Shown: positions 42,603 to 52,900 of the stretch, piece by piece | Layout of the letters: each line of letters begins with the position of its first letter | Numbering within the stretch: the stretch's first letter is position 1 | Assembly: GCF_004792655.1 (NCBI RefSeq) | Contig: NZ_SRZC01000024.1 | Span: forward strand, 1 to 55,852 | DNA length: 55,852 nucleotides | From: Palleniella muris | GTDB lineage: Bacteria; Bacteroidota; Bacteroidia; Bacteroidales; Bacteroidaceae | Reading direction: 5' to 3' | Translations under genes and position numbers: made by a program | The notes under the pieces: model-generated | Database searches by the model: none | Told to the model about the DNA's origin: nothing | The model's input: only the letters and a program-made list of their open reading frames with translations

Positions 42603-43595
42603 ATGGCTGTATCAATGGAAGACATCAAGAAGCTCCGCACCATGACAGGTGCCGGTCTTGCTGATGTTAAGAAGGCTCTCACAGAGGCTGAGGGCGATAT
42701 GGACAAGGCTAAGGATATCCTCCGCCAGAAGGGTCAGGCTATCGCTGCAAAGCGTGCTGACCGTGAGACATCTAACGGTTGTGTACTCGCAAAAGTAGGT
42801 GAGGGCTTCGCTGCTATCATCGCTTTGAAGTGTGAGACAGACTTCGTTGCAAATGGCGCAGACTATATCAAACTGACACAGGACATCCTCGATGCTGCTG
42901 TTGCAGCAAAGGCAAAGTCTGTTGAGGAAGTGTCTGAACTCGTTCTTGCTAACGGACAGAAGGTTGCTGATGCTGTAGTTGAGCGCTCTGGCGTTACAGG
43001 CGAGAAGATGGAACTCGACGGATACATGTTCCTTGAGGGTGACAACATCGACGCTTACAACCACATGAACCGCAACGGTCTCTGTACACTCGTGCAGACC
43101 AACAAGCCGGCTGCTGAGCCGGCTCACGCTGTTGCAATGCAGGTTGCAGCTATGAACCCTGTTGCTCTTGATGAGAAGTCTGTACCACAGGCTACTATCG
43201 ACGAAGAGTACAATGTTGCTGTAGAGAAGTCTAAGCAGGAGCAGGTTCAGAAGGCTGTTGAGAACGCACTGAAGAAAGCAGGTATCAATCCTGCACACGT
43301 TGACTCTGAGGATCACATGGAGTCAAACATGGGCAAAGGCTGGATTACTGCTGAGGATGTTGCCAAAGCAAAGGAAATAATCGCTACAGTTTCTGCAGAG
43401 AAGGCAGCAAGCCTCAACATGCAGATGATTGAGAACATCGCAAAGGGTCGTGTCAACAAGTTCTTCAAGGAGTGCTGTCTCCTCAACCAGGAGTTCATCC
43501 AGGACTCTAAGCAGACAGTGGCACAGTACCTCCAGGCTGCAGACAAGGATCTTACTGTGGTCGCTTTCAAGCGTTTCACTCTTCAGGCAGACTAA
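42603..43595 (+). CDS. tsf: Translation elongation factor Ts
   Basis: 330 residues from the ATG at 42603; an in-frame ATG at 42546 lies inside the rpsB-tsf hairpin and would add 19 unrelated residues. The N-terminal UBA-like domain (IKKLRTMTGAGLADVKKALT) and the core (VLAKVGEGFAAIIALKCETD FVA region) are typical. EF-Ts exchanges GDP for GTP on EF-Tu. The C-terminal region (RVNKFFKECCLLNQEFIQD, TVAQYLQ) is also standard. The gene is terminated by a hairpin at 43713-43746. Confidence 0.98.
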   Translation: MAVSMEDIKKLRTMTGAGLADVKKALTEAEGDMDKAKDILRQKGQAIAAKRADRETSNGCVLAKVGEGFAAIIALKCETDFVANGADYIKLTQDILDAAVAAKAKSVEEVSELVLANGQKVADAVVERSGVTGEKMELDGYMFLEGDNIDAYNHMNRNGLCTLVQTNKPAAEPAHAVAMQVAAMNPVALDEKSVPQATIDEEYNVAVEKSKQEQVQKAVENALKKAGINPAHVDSEDHMESNMGKGWITAEDVAKAKEIIATVSAEKAASLNMQMIENIAKGRVNKFFKECCLLNQEFIQDSKQTVAQYLQAADKDLTVVAFKRFTLQAD

Positions 43596-43712
43596 TAAGT
43601 CCTTGAGGATTCCAATAGATACTGCCTTTGTGGGCAGGGCTGCGGAATCTGTTTTGTTGAGTTTTTAAGGGTTGGAATCCTTTGGTTTCCACCTTGTTGA
43701 AACAACATATCC

Positions 43713-43746
43713 GCGTCAGTGCCATACTCGGTACTGGCGCTTTTTT
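43713..43746 (+). terminator. Rho-independent terminator after tsf
   Basis: GCGTCAGTGCC (43714-43724) pairs with GGTACTGGCGC (43730-43740) through two G-T pairs and is followed by T6. It lies just upstream of the next start codon. Confidence 0.75.
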
Positions 43747-43753
43747 CATTGTT

Positions 43754-44392
43754 ATGAAGATATTTGCAGTGGGCATGAACTATGCCCTACACAATAAAGA
43801 GATAAAAACTGCGTTATTACAACAGAGTGCGAGTGATTCCGCAGAGCGCAATCCTGTCATTTTCACCAAGGCAGACTCAGCTCTGTTGAAGGATGGCAAG
43901 CCGTTTTTCCTTCCGGAGTTCATGGGGCAGGTGGACTATGAGACAGAACTTGTGGTGCGTATCTGCCGCCTTGGGAAGAGCATTCCGGAGCGTTTCGCCC
44001 ACCGTTACTACGATGCTGTGACGGTAGGCATAGATTTCACTGCACGTGAGTTGCAGAAAAAACTGCGTGATGAGGGACAGCCGTGGGAGATATGCAAAGG
44101 CTTTGACGGCTCGGCTGTTATCGGAGAATTTGTAGAGAAAGAAAAGTTTCTTGACATTCAGGGCATACATTTCAACCTTGACATTGACGGCAGCACAGTG
44201 CAGGAAGGATGCTCTTCGGAGATGATTCATACTGTTGACCATCTGATAGCGTACATCTCGCAGTACTTTACATTGAAGACAGGCGACCTTCTTTATACTG
44301 GCACTCCGGCAGGTGTTGGACCTGTGAGCATAGGCAACCACCTTGAAGGCTATATAGAAGGGCGCAAAGTCCTTGATTTCCACGTGAAATAA
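43754..44392 (+). CDS. Fumarylacetoacetate hydrolase (FAH) family protein
   Basis: 212 residues from the ATG at 43754; an upstream in-frame GTG/ATG would overlap the tsf terminator. Family motifs: KIFAVGMNYALHNKE, metal-binding Glu/Glu/Asp in VDYETELVVRI and VGIDFTAREL, and LLYTGTPAGVGPV near the end. Members hydrolyse or isomerise C-C bonds in small keto acids (acylpyruvases, HpcE-like, oxaloacetate decarboxylases); the exact substrate is not readable. It is cytoplasmic. It ends 13 bases before porU, so the two may share a transcript, although the functions are unrelated. Confidence 0.9.
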   Translation: MKIFAVGMNYALHNKEIKTALLQQSASDSAERNPVIFTKADSALLKDGKPFFLPEFMGQVDYETELVVRICRLGKSIPERFAHRYYDAVTVGIDFTARELQKKLRDEGQPWEICKGFDGSAVIGEFVEKEKFLDIQGIHFNLDIDGSTVQEGCSSEMIHTVDHLIAYISQYFTLKTGDLLYTGTPAGVGPVSIGNHLEGYIEGRKVLDFHVK

Positions 44393-44405
44393 AAATTACA
44401 GAATT

Positions 44406-47400
44406 ATGAAAGTGGCACGCTACATATTGATTATATTGTTTGTTCTGACAGCGGAAGCAGTCGGAGCACAGCGATTCTTTAACCTTACGGCAGAGGATGT
44501 CAATGTTGATTCCATACTTCCGAAGGTCAACCACAGTATGCCGTTGCCGCTTGACTATGAGGATTCTGTATATGTCTGTGAGATTCTTTATCCGGAATTT
44601 TTGGAGATGTCACAGAAGGATATAGACAGTTACAGCCGTCTGTCAGGAGAAATCCCACCTTCGCTTCCTGAGGTGGAGCAAACCGTCATTGTCAACAAGA
44701 AGCGCCCTTATATGCTTTTCTCACTGACGCCGGTGGTCTTCCATAACGGGAAATACCGTTTCCTTGTCAGTTTTATGCTGAAGGTTGAAACTTTCCCGAA
44801 AGCAGATTCAGGCAAGGCAAAGAGCAATATGCGCCAGCGTTCCTCGTCTGTAGAACTTGATGCGATAGGACGCTATGCCACCCATTCTGTGCTGAAGGAA
44901 GGAACATGGGCAAAGATTGCAGTACCGTCAACAGGGTTCTACCAACTCACCGATAATGTTGTGAAACGGGCAGGGTTCACCGATATAAACAAGGTGAAGA
45001 TTTACGGCTATGGCGGAAATCTTGTGCCTGAGGTGCTTTCGCCGGACTATATCACGAAAACGGATGATTTGCAGGAAGTTCCTTCATGCATTGTCAATGG
45101 TAGACGCTTGTTTTTTGCCAAGGGGCCGGTGTCATGGGACAGCACAACATCCAATGTCAGAACTCGAAATCCGTATTCCTCAAAAGGCTATTATTTCATC
45201 ACCCAGACAGATGAAGAGCCACTGTTGGTTAGTGATGCAGAGCTGTTGGAAGCCAATTATCCTATTGCCGACGACTATCACAGTCTTTATGAGGTCGATG
45301 AATATGCGTGGTATGAAGGGGGGAGGAACCTTGTTGAAGCTGCACAAATAGCTCTTGGCAGTAGCAAGACATATTATTTGGACACACTGGGAGACGACAC
45401 TTCCGGAGTGCTGACTGCTTGTGTCACGGCAGGGACAAACAGCACATTCCGCCTGACGGTCAACGGCAAAGAATATCAGGAGACAACAATCTCCCTGTCA
45501 CAGTATGACAAGGCGATGTTCACCACAGTGACATACAATGTGAATACACATCCTACTGACACCGTAACGCTGACATGCCTTTCCGGAGGACCGTTGCGTC
45601 TTGACTATCTCTCCCTCCGCACATCAACTCCGCGCCCTGCTCCGGACTTGCAGAACGGGACATTCCCTTCGGCAGAGTATGTCTATCGTATCATGAACCA
45701 GGATCATCATGGCGACTCAATAGTCGATATGACAATAATCATACCGACATCCCAAACCTTGCTGGCTCAGGCAACACGCATTAAAGAGCATCACGAAAAG
45801 CATGACGGACTATCTGTCCGCATTGTTCCTGCTGACGAACTGTACAATGAGTTCTCAAGCGGAACGCCTGATGTCTCAGCATACCGCCGTTACATGAAGA
45901 TGCTCTATGACCGTGGCGATGAGGAGAAATCTCCGAAATACCTTCTCCTTTTCGGTGACAGCAAGTGGGACAACCGCCTTCTCTCATCAGGATGTAGAGG
46001 CATAAATGCTGACAATCTGCTGCTTTGCTATGAGAGTGAGAACTCATACAATGCAGAAAACTGTCTCGTTTCCGATGATTTCATCGCCATGCTTGATGAT
46101 AATGAATATATCGGAAATGGCTATAATAACTATACCGGAACTCCTGACATTGCGATAGGAAGATTCCCGGTAACGACACCCGGTGAAGCGAAAATCCTTG
46201 TCGATAAGACAATCTCCTATGCCGAAAACAAAAATGTCGGCGACTGGCAGAACATCATGATGTTCCTTGGGGATGACGGAGACAACAATCTGCACATGAC
46301 TGACATTAACTCCGTAGCTGACAGTATCATCAAGGATTTTCCGGGCTACAATGTCAAAAAGGTGTATTGGGACGCTTATAAACGCACAATGTCATCCACA
46401 GGAAACCGCTATCCTGAGGTAGAGAACATCATAAAGACACAGCAGAAGAACGGTGCACTGATTATGGATTATGTAGGTCACGGCGCACCGGAGTCCATCT
46501 CCCATGAGTATGTGCTGCGCCTTACAGACTTTGCGGACTTCCGTAACACAAACCTTCCTTTATGGATAACAGCCTCATGTGATGTCGGACCGTTTGACGG
46601 AAATACCTCCACGATAGGCGAGACGGTAATCCTGAATGAGAAAGGTGGTGGCGTTGCGTTTTTCGGCACAACGCGCACAGTGCTGGCTTTCTACAACAAA
46701 TACATGAACGATGAATTCCTGAAAGCCCTGCTTACCGTAAAGAACGGTAAGCGCACAACCTTGGGCGAGGCTAACATGATTGCAAAAACGCAGCTCGCAA
46801 CATTAGGTCTTGACAGGACGAAGAACAAGCACCATTATTCATTGCTTGGCGACCCTGCACTCGCTCTTAACGTGCCATTATACAAATGTGTTGTTGACAG
46901 CATCAACAACGCTGACCTTGCACGTGGTGAAATGCCGACAATCCGCGCCAATGGCAAAGTGCGTGTCGTGGGACATATCTCAAAAGACGGAGAAGCCGTG
47001 GACGATTTTGACGGACGAATCTCTGTGATGATACGCGACAATGCCGAACAGCTTACAACGTTGGGGAACTCAGACGACTCGCCATTCAAATACACTGACC
47101 GCACGAAAGTCCTCTATTCCGGAACCGACAGTGTGCGAAAAGGAAAGTTTGTGGTCAATTTCGCTGTTTCAAAGGACATAAACTACTCTGACAAAAACGG
47201 TCTTGTGACAATGTTCGCCTACAACAGTGATGCGTCAAAGGTTGCCAATGGAGAGACAGACAGGTTCCTTGTCGGAGGCACAGAAGAGGTGTTCAATGAC
47301 TCCATAGGTCCTTCCCTGTACTGCTACCTTAACTCTCCGATGTTTGTCAATGGCGGAAATGTCAACTCCACTCCGTACTTTGTTGCAGAGATTAGGGACA

Positions 47401-47960
47401 ACAACGGCATCAACGCCTCAGGTGCCGGTATCGGTCATGACATGCAGCTGACCATAGACAATGACGCCGCAATGACCTACAACCTCAATGACAGTTTCCT
47501 GTATGATTTCGGAACATACACTTCCGGTGCAGTGCATTTCAGCATACCGGAGTTGAGTGAGGGGCGCCATACTCTCCGTTTCCGTGCTTGGGACATATTG
47601 AACAATCCGTCCACGACAACCTTGTCGTTCAATGTCGTGAGAGGACTTGACCCGAACTATCTTGATGTCACAACCACAAAGAACCCTGTCCGCGAACTGA
47701 CCACGTTCATTGTCTCTCACGACCGTGCAGGCTCTCCTGTCGACATAGACATCGAAATCTTTGACATGAGCGGGCGTCTGCTGCACAGAATCTCAGAAAC
47801 AGCCGGCTCAGACATAGCTGCCTCACGCCTGGATTGGGACGGCTGCACCTCCGATGGCTGTCGTCTGGCTACAGGAGTCTATCTCTATCGTGCCCGACTC
47901 TCCAGCGACGGCGGTTCAAGAACAACAAAGGCGAAGAAGATTGTCATACTTGACGACTGA
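44406..47960 (+). CDS. porU: Type IX secretion system sortase PorU (C25-like cysteine peptidase)
   Basis: The 1184-residue protein has a signal peptide (MKVARYILIILFVLTAEAVGAQ), an N-terminal beta-rich domain, and a gingipain-like (C25) peptidase domain with His in DYVGHGAPES (~691) and Cys in WITASCDVGPFDG (~724). The C-terminus is a T9SS CTD (KNPVRELTTFIVSHD ... IEIFDMSGRLLHR ... ATGVYLYRARL ... KKIVI). PorU removes the C-terminal signal from T9SS cargo at the cell surface and attaches cargo to lipopolysaccharide, working with PorV. The adjacent porV gene supports the call. PorU keeps its own CTD in P. gingivalis too. Confidence 0.95.
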   Translation: MKVARYILIILFVLTAEAVGAQRFFNLTAEDVNVDSILPKVNHSMPLPLDYEDSVYVCEILYPEFLEMSQKDIDSYSRLSGEIPPSLPEVEQTVIVNKKRPYMLFSLTPVVFHNGKYRFLVSFMLKVETFPKADSGKAKSNMRQRSSSVELDAIGRYATHSVLKEGTWAKIAVPSTGFYQLTDNVVKRAGFTDINKVKIYGYGGNLVPEVLSPDYITKTDDLQEVPSCIVNGRRLFFAKGPVSWDSTTSNVRTRNPYSSKGYYFITQTDEEPLLVSDAELLEANYPIADDYHSLYEVDEYAWYEGGRNLVEAAQIALGSSKTYYLDTLGDDTSGVLTACVTAGTNSTFRLTVNGKEYQETTISLSQYDKAMFTTVTYNVNTHPTDTVTLTCLSGGPLRLDYLSLRTSTPRPAPDLQNGTFPSAEYVYRIMNQDHHGDSIVDMTIIIPTSQTLLAQATRIKEHHEKHDGLSVRIVPADELYNEFSSGTPDVSAYRRYMKMLYDRGDEEKSPKYLLLFGDSKWDNRLLSSGCRGINADNLLLCYESENSYNAENCLVSDDFIAMLDDNEYIGNGYNNYTGTPDIAIGRFPVTTPGEAKILVDKTISYAENKNVGDWQNIMMFLGDDGDNNLHMTDINSVADSIIKDFPGYNVKKVYWDAYKRTMSSTGNRYPEVENIIKTQQKNGALIMDYVGHGAPESISHEYVLRLTDFADFRNTNLPLWITASCDVGPFDGNTSTIGETVILNEKGGGVAFFGTTRTVLAFYNKYMNDEFLKALLTVKNGKRTTLGEANMIAKTQLATLGLDRTKNKHHYSLLGDPALALNVPLYKCVVDSINNADLARGEMPTIRANGKVRVVGHISKDGEAVDDFDGRISVMIRDNAEQLTTLGNSDDSPFKYTDRTKVLYSGTDSVRKGKFVVNFAVSKDINYSDKNGLVTMFAYNSDASKVANGETDRFLVGGTEEVFNDSIGPSLYCYLNSPMFVNGGNVNSTPYFVAEIRDNNGINASGAGIGHDMQLTIDNDAAMTYNLNDSFLYDFGTYTSGAVHFSIPELSEGRHTLRFRAWDILNNPSTTTLSFNVVRGLDPNYLDVTTTKNPVRELTTFIVSHDRAGSPVDIDIEIFDMSGRLLHRISETAGSDIAASRLDWDGCTSDGCRLATGVYLYRARLSSDGGSRTTKAKKIVILDD

Positions 47961-48069
47961 TGCCTTCCGCACAAAGCCCTCTGCATGAAGCATGCATGTT
48001 TTCGTGTGACAGTGCCATAACAATGCGAGGATAAATACCTTTAACAAGCAAACAAAACACTATACAATA

Positions 48070-49260
48070 ATGACAAAGAAAACAGTCACGTTACTACTGC
48101 TTTTCCTTGCGGTTCTGACAGCCTCTGCTCAAGATGAAAAGCGTAACATGTTTAACCCTATCCATACAGCCCTTGTCTCCCAGACCATTGCGCCTGACGC
48201 CCGTGGTGGCGGTTTGGGTGATGTCGGAGCGGCAACAGACCCGGATGTGGCCTCACAGTACTGGAACCCGGCAAAATATCCGTTCTGCATCTCAAGGGCA
48301 GGAGTCTCCCTGAACTATACTCCATGGTTGCGCCAGCTTGTGGGAGATATGGATATCGCTTACCTTGCAGGTTACTACCGTATAGGCGACTATTCCGCCA
48401 TCTCTGGCTCTATCCGCTATTTCTCGCTTGGTGAGGTTTTTTTCAGCGATACTGACGAAGGCATGTCCATAAAGCCTTACGAGATGTCTCTCGATGTGGC
48501 ATACTCCATGATGCTCAGTGAGAAATTCTCCCTTGCAGCTGCCGTCCGCTACCTCCGTTCCGACATGTCTTACAGCCAGACAGAGGAGACATCTGCCTCA
48601 GGAGCATTCGGTGCAGACATCGCCTGCTACTATCAGGATTACATCAATCTTGGAAGCCGTGAGTGCCAGCTCGGCCTTGGTCTGAACGTCTCCAATATCG
48701 GTTCAAAAATCACTTTCGGAGGCTCTACACGCTCGGAATTCATCCCTACAAACCTCCGACTCGGTGCTTCCTTGATGATACCTATCAATGAGTACAACCG
48801 TTTCACCATCGCCGCCGATGCCAACAAACTGCTTGTGCCGTCTTATCCGTCAATGGCGAAATACGAGGAGGCAAAAGCCAATGGCGAGACAACGGCGGCG
48901 ACGCTTGACGAATATGCCGATGAGGTGTATTACGACATAGGTTCAATCTCCGGAATGTTCAAGAGTTTCTCCGACGCTCCCGGCGGTTTCAAGGAGGAAC
49001 TTGATGAGATTCAGTGGAGTATCGGTGCGGAATATGTCTACAATGACAAGTTTTCTCTCCGTGCAGGCTACCACCATGAGGCAGAAAGCAAAGGCAACAG
49101 AAAGTACTATACTGTCGGTGCGGGCTTCAGAATGAATGTCTTCTCGCTCGATGTGGGCTATGTCGTCTCCAAGGCGAATAGCAGTCCGCTTGACCAGACA
49201 TTGCGCTTCTCACTTGCATTCGACATGGACGGAATAAAGGATTTGTTTGGCAGACGCTAA
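48070..49260 (+). CDS. porV: Type IX secretion outer membrane protein PorV (LptO)
   Basis: The 396-residue protein has a signal peptide (MTKKTVTLLLLFLAVLTASAQ) and the FadL-like beta-barrel of PorV: APDARGGGLGDVGAATDPDV, SQYWNPAKYPF, LNYTPWLRQLVGDMDIAYLA, and barrel strands to a C-terminal LRFSLAFDMDGIKDLF. PorV shuttles T9SS cargo from the SprA translocon to the PorU attachment complex. The order porU-porV resembles P. gingivalis PG0026-PG0027. The last six codons form the left arm of the terminator. Confidence 0.95.
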   Translation: MTKKTVTLLLLFLAVLTASAQDEKRNMFNPIHTALVSQTIAPDARGGGLGDVGAATDPDVASQYWNPAKYPFCISRAGVSLNYTPWLRQLVGDMDIAYLAGYYRIGDYSAISGSIRYFSLGEVFFSDTDEGMSIKPYEMSLDVAYSMMLSEKFSLAAAVRYLRSDMSYSQTEETSASGAFGADIACYYQDYINLGSRECQLGLGLNVSNIGSKITFGGSTRSEFIPTNLRLGASLMIPINEYNRFTIAADANKLLVPSYPSMAKYEEAKANGETTAATLDEYADEVYYDIGSISGMFKSFSDAPGGFKEELDEIQWSIGAEYVYNDKFSLRAGYHHEAESKGNRKYYTVGAGFRMNVFSLDVGYVVSKANSSPLDQTLRFSLAFDMDGIKDLFGRR

Positions 49261-49286
49261 TGTTTCTGCCGAACAAATCCTTTTTT
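49239..49286 (+). terminator. Terminator overlapping the end of porV
   Basis: GGATTTGTTTGGCAG (49239-49253, inside the last porV codons) pairs with CTGCCGAACAAATCC (49266-49280), one G-T pair, followed by T6. The stop codon sits in the loop. Confidence 0.8.
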
Positions 49287-49287
49287 A

Positions 49288-49319
49288 TTTGCACTTCTCA
49301 GGAAAATATGCTAACTTTG
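49288..49319 (+). promoter_or_regulatory. Promoter of ispF
   Basis: TTTG (49288-49291), 20 bases, TAACTTTG (49312-49319): an exact fit to the Bacteroidetes consensus. It begins right after the porV terminator T-run. Confidence 0.75.
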
Positions 49320-49379
49320 TAGCATTCATTTCTGTAAAAAGGAAAAAACCACAACCACTAACCTATTAATAACAATATA

Positions 49380-49859
49380 ATGAACATCCGTATAGGAATG
49401 GGCTTTGATGTCCATAAACTTGTTGAAGACCGCGACCTTTGGCTTGGCGGAATAAAGATAGAACACACCCTCGGACTCCTCGGCCATAGCGATGCCGATG
49501 TGCTTATCCATGCCATTTGCGACGCCATGCTCGGTGCCGCAAATATGCGTGATATAGGTTTCCATTTTCCGGATACGGCAGCGGAGACCGACGGCATAGA
49601 TTCCAAAATCCTTCTGCGTAAGACCCGTGACCTCATAGCGCAGAAAGGTTACCGTCTCGGCAACATCGATGCCACCGTCTGTGCCGAGCGTCCGAAAATC
49701 AATCCCCATGTCCCGGCGATGAAGAAATGCCTTGCCGAAGTCCTTGAATGTGACGAAGAGGACATCTCCATAAAGGCAACCACCACCGAAAAACTCGGTT
49801 TCACCGGCAGGGAAGAGGGCATCTCCGCCTATGCCGTGGTGCTTATCGAGAAGGATTAA
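49380..49859 (+). CDS. ispF: 2-C-methyl-D-erythritol 2,4-cyclodiphosphate synthase
   Basis: The 159-residue protein has all IspF motifs: metal-binding Asp/His in GMGFDVHKLVED, His in LGHSDADVLIHA, DIGFHFPDT, and the C-terminal KATTTEKLGFTGREEGISAY. It converts CDP-methylerythritol 2-phosphate to the cyclic diphosphate in the non-mevalonate isoprenoid pathway and works as a cytoplasmic trimer. It has its own promoter despite following porV. Confidence 0.98.
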   Translation: MNIRIGMGFDVHKLVEDRDLWLGGIKIEHTLGLLGHSDADVLIHAICDAMLGAANMRDIGFHFPDTAAETDGIDSKILLRKTRDLIAQKGYRLGNIDATVCAERPKINPHVPAMKKCLAEVLECDEEDISIKATTTEKLGFTGREEGISAYAVVLIEKD

Positions 49860-49909
49860 GTGGATTGTAACGACAATAATGACAGTACTGGCAGTTATGT
49901 CAATATAGA

Positions 49910-49944
49910 CAATCCTGACATGGTTGACAATACTGTCAGGATTG
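49910..49944. promoter_or_regulatory. Inverted repeat upstream of the GH2 gene
   Basis: CAATCCTGACA (49910-49920) and TGTCAGGATTG (49934-49944) are perfect complements. The inner TGACAATACTGTCA (49925-49938) matches the xynD-upstream motif in reverse complement. It may be an operator or an ispF terminator without a T-run. Confidence 0.45.
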
Positions 49945-49989
49945 ATATGACCGAAACAATTTATCAAACTACCAACATAACCTTATCAA

Positions 49990-52900
49990 ATGCGACTGAC
50001 AAAATTTCTACCATTACTCCTCGCAATCTTATCCTCGTTACCCGGTACAGCCCAGAAGGCTGTTTACGAGGATAACCACGTGCTGCAAATCAACCGCGAA
50101 CCTGCACGTGCAGGATTCATTCCCTACCATTCCACGCCCGGCGACCGCCGGATGACACTCAACGGACAGTGGGATTTCCGCTGGGCACCTGTCCCTGAAA
50201 AGATTGAGCAGGCACAGTGGGGCACAATCGCCGTGCCTGCCATTTGGGAAGTCTCCGGCTACGGCACACCGGTTTACTCCTCTTCCGGCTACACCTTCAA
50301 GGTCAATCCGCCTTTCGTCATGGACGAGCCGAAGCAGGCCTACACAGCATTCACCGAGCGCAACCCTACGGGACAGTACCGCCGCAAGTTCACCGTCCCT
50401 GCCGAATGGCTGTCGGACGGCGGACATACATACATCCGTTTTGACGGCGTGATGTCAGCGTTCTATGTCTCCGTCAACGGAAATAGGGTAGGCTATTCGC
50501 AGGATTCATGCTCTCCGGCAGAGTTTGACATCACCTCGTTCCTGAATAAAGGCGCAAAGGAGAACGACATTGAACTCACGGTCTATAAGTACAGTGACGG
50601 CTCATACCTCGAAGATCAGGACGCATGGCGTTTCGCCGGAGTCCACAGAAGTGTCACACTGTTCCACACACCGGCACTCCGTCTGCGTGATTTTGCCGTG
50701 CGCACCGTTGCTGCGGACGACACATACCGTAATTTCCACCTTCAGATTAACCCAAAGCTACAGTCCCTTGACGGCAACGATGCCAAAGGATACTCCATTG
50801 TGGCGACACTCTTCGATGCCGATGGCAAGGAAGTTGTGGCGATGAAAACCGACGCCGAGCCGGTTCTTAACCTTAACCATAAGGGCGCGGTCATGAACGA
50901 ATGGTATCCGCAGCGTGGCAGAATGAAGTTTGCGCGCCTTGACACACTCGTGAAGAATGTGCACCCATGGACAGCGGAGACACCTTATCTATATACACTG
51001 AAGATACAGTTGATGTCACCTGACGCGTCACAACCGACAGAGTGCGTCACTCAGAAAATAGGTTTCCGACAGCTCGCAATCCGTCAGGGCATGTTCCTCG
51101 TCAACGGCAAGCAGGTGCGTTTCCGTGGCGTCAACCGTCTGGAGCACGACCCTTTCAAGGCGCGTGTGATGACCGAAGAGCGCATGTTGCAGGACATCCG
51201 CCTCATGAAGCAGGCGAACATCAACGCCGTGCGCACATCCCACTATCCGAGCACACCGCGCTGGTATGAACTTTGCGACTCCCTCGGGCTCTATGTCCTT
51301 GACGAGGCGAATGCCGAAAACCACGGCGTGCGTGGTGAGCTCACCTCCACACCGGACTGGAACGACGCAATGATGGACCGCATGATCCGCGTTGCGGAGC
51401 GTGACAAGAACCACGCTTCCGTAGTGTTCTGGAGTCTCGGCAACGAGAGTGGCTATGGCGCAAACCACAGTGCCATGGCGGGATGGCTCCATGAGTTCGA
51501 CCCCACACGCTTCGTCCACTACGAGGGAGCGCAGGGAAGTGTCGGCGGCACAGAGGAGATAGCCGACCCTGAGTGTGTCGATGTCATCTCGCGCTTCTAT
51601 CCGCGTGTGATGCAGGAGTATCTCAATCCGGGAGTGCCGGAGGGAAGTGACAAGGAACGTGCAGAGAATGCGCGCTGGGAATTCCTGCTTGGCATAGCGC
51701 AGCGCAAGTGGCACATCAACACCGTCAATGGTCCAATCCTCGACCAACGCCCTGTCCTCACATCTGAATACGCCCACTGCATGGGCAACGCACTCGGCAA
51801 TTTCCAGGAATACTGGGACGAGATTTATTCCAATCCGCGTATGCTTGGCGGCTTCATTTGGGACTGGGTTGACCAGGGAATCATTGTCCCTGCGGAAGGT
51901 ACTGTGGCAAAAGCGACAGGCAAACAGCCTTCCGGCGACCGCCGTTGGGTGGCTTATGGCGGAGATTTCGGCGACAAGCCTAATCTTAAGGCGTTCTGTC
52001 TTAACGGTGTTGTCAAGTGCGACCGCGAACTGACAGCCAAGTATTACGAGGTTCAGCATGTCTATTCTCCGGTGCAGTTCAGCAAGCATGGCGATGCAAT
52101 CTATGTCATAAACCGCAACCACCACATAACCCTTGACAGCTACAAGGTCAGCGGACAAGCCATTGTCAACGGCAAAACAAGGAAACCGTTTGACATCCTT
52201 CTGCCTGAAGTGCAGCCGGGCGACAGTGCCCTTCTGACGATAAAAGGCTTGCCAACAAAGGCGGAAGCCGGTGCGCAGACACTCCTTAACCTCACCGTAA
52301 TGCGTGACGGCATGAAGGTTTCCGACGAACAGTTCTGCCTCTCAGGTGATGTTCTGGACTTCGCAAAGGCACAGCCGATGCAGAAAGCCGGCAAATCGGG
52401 CATGGACGCCAAGGCACTGCGTGCGGCGGTTTCCGCATCATTGTTCCGCGCTCCGACAGACAATGACAAGTCTTTCGGCAACTGGCTTGCCAAGGACTGG
52501 AAGAAAAACCGTCTCGACTCGCCTGAAGTGAGCGTTCTGGAGGAGAAACTCAATGGCGACGGCAGTGTAATCAGGGTAGAGGAATACAAGTACGTTGCGG
52601 GCAGCATAGTTGTCACAACGACATTCAGCAATGCCGCTGACGGCAACAGCAAGACAAGTTCTCCACTTGACATCGTACAGGAATACGAGTTCCGTGGTGA
52701 GCTTCCCGAGCTTCCCCGCCTCGGTCTGCAGCTCCGCCTGCCAAAGGATTACGAACAACTGGTATATTACGGTCGCGGCCCGTGGGACACATATCCTGAC
52801 CGCTGGCGTTCCTGCCACATTGGTTTGTGGCGTTCAAAGGTGACGGATGAGTACGCCCATTACCCTGTGCCGCAGGATTGTGGCAACCACCGCGAGACCT

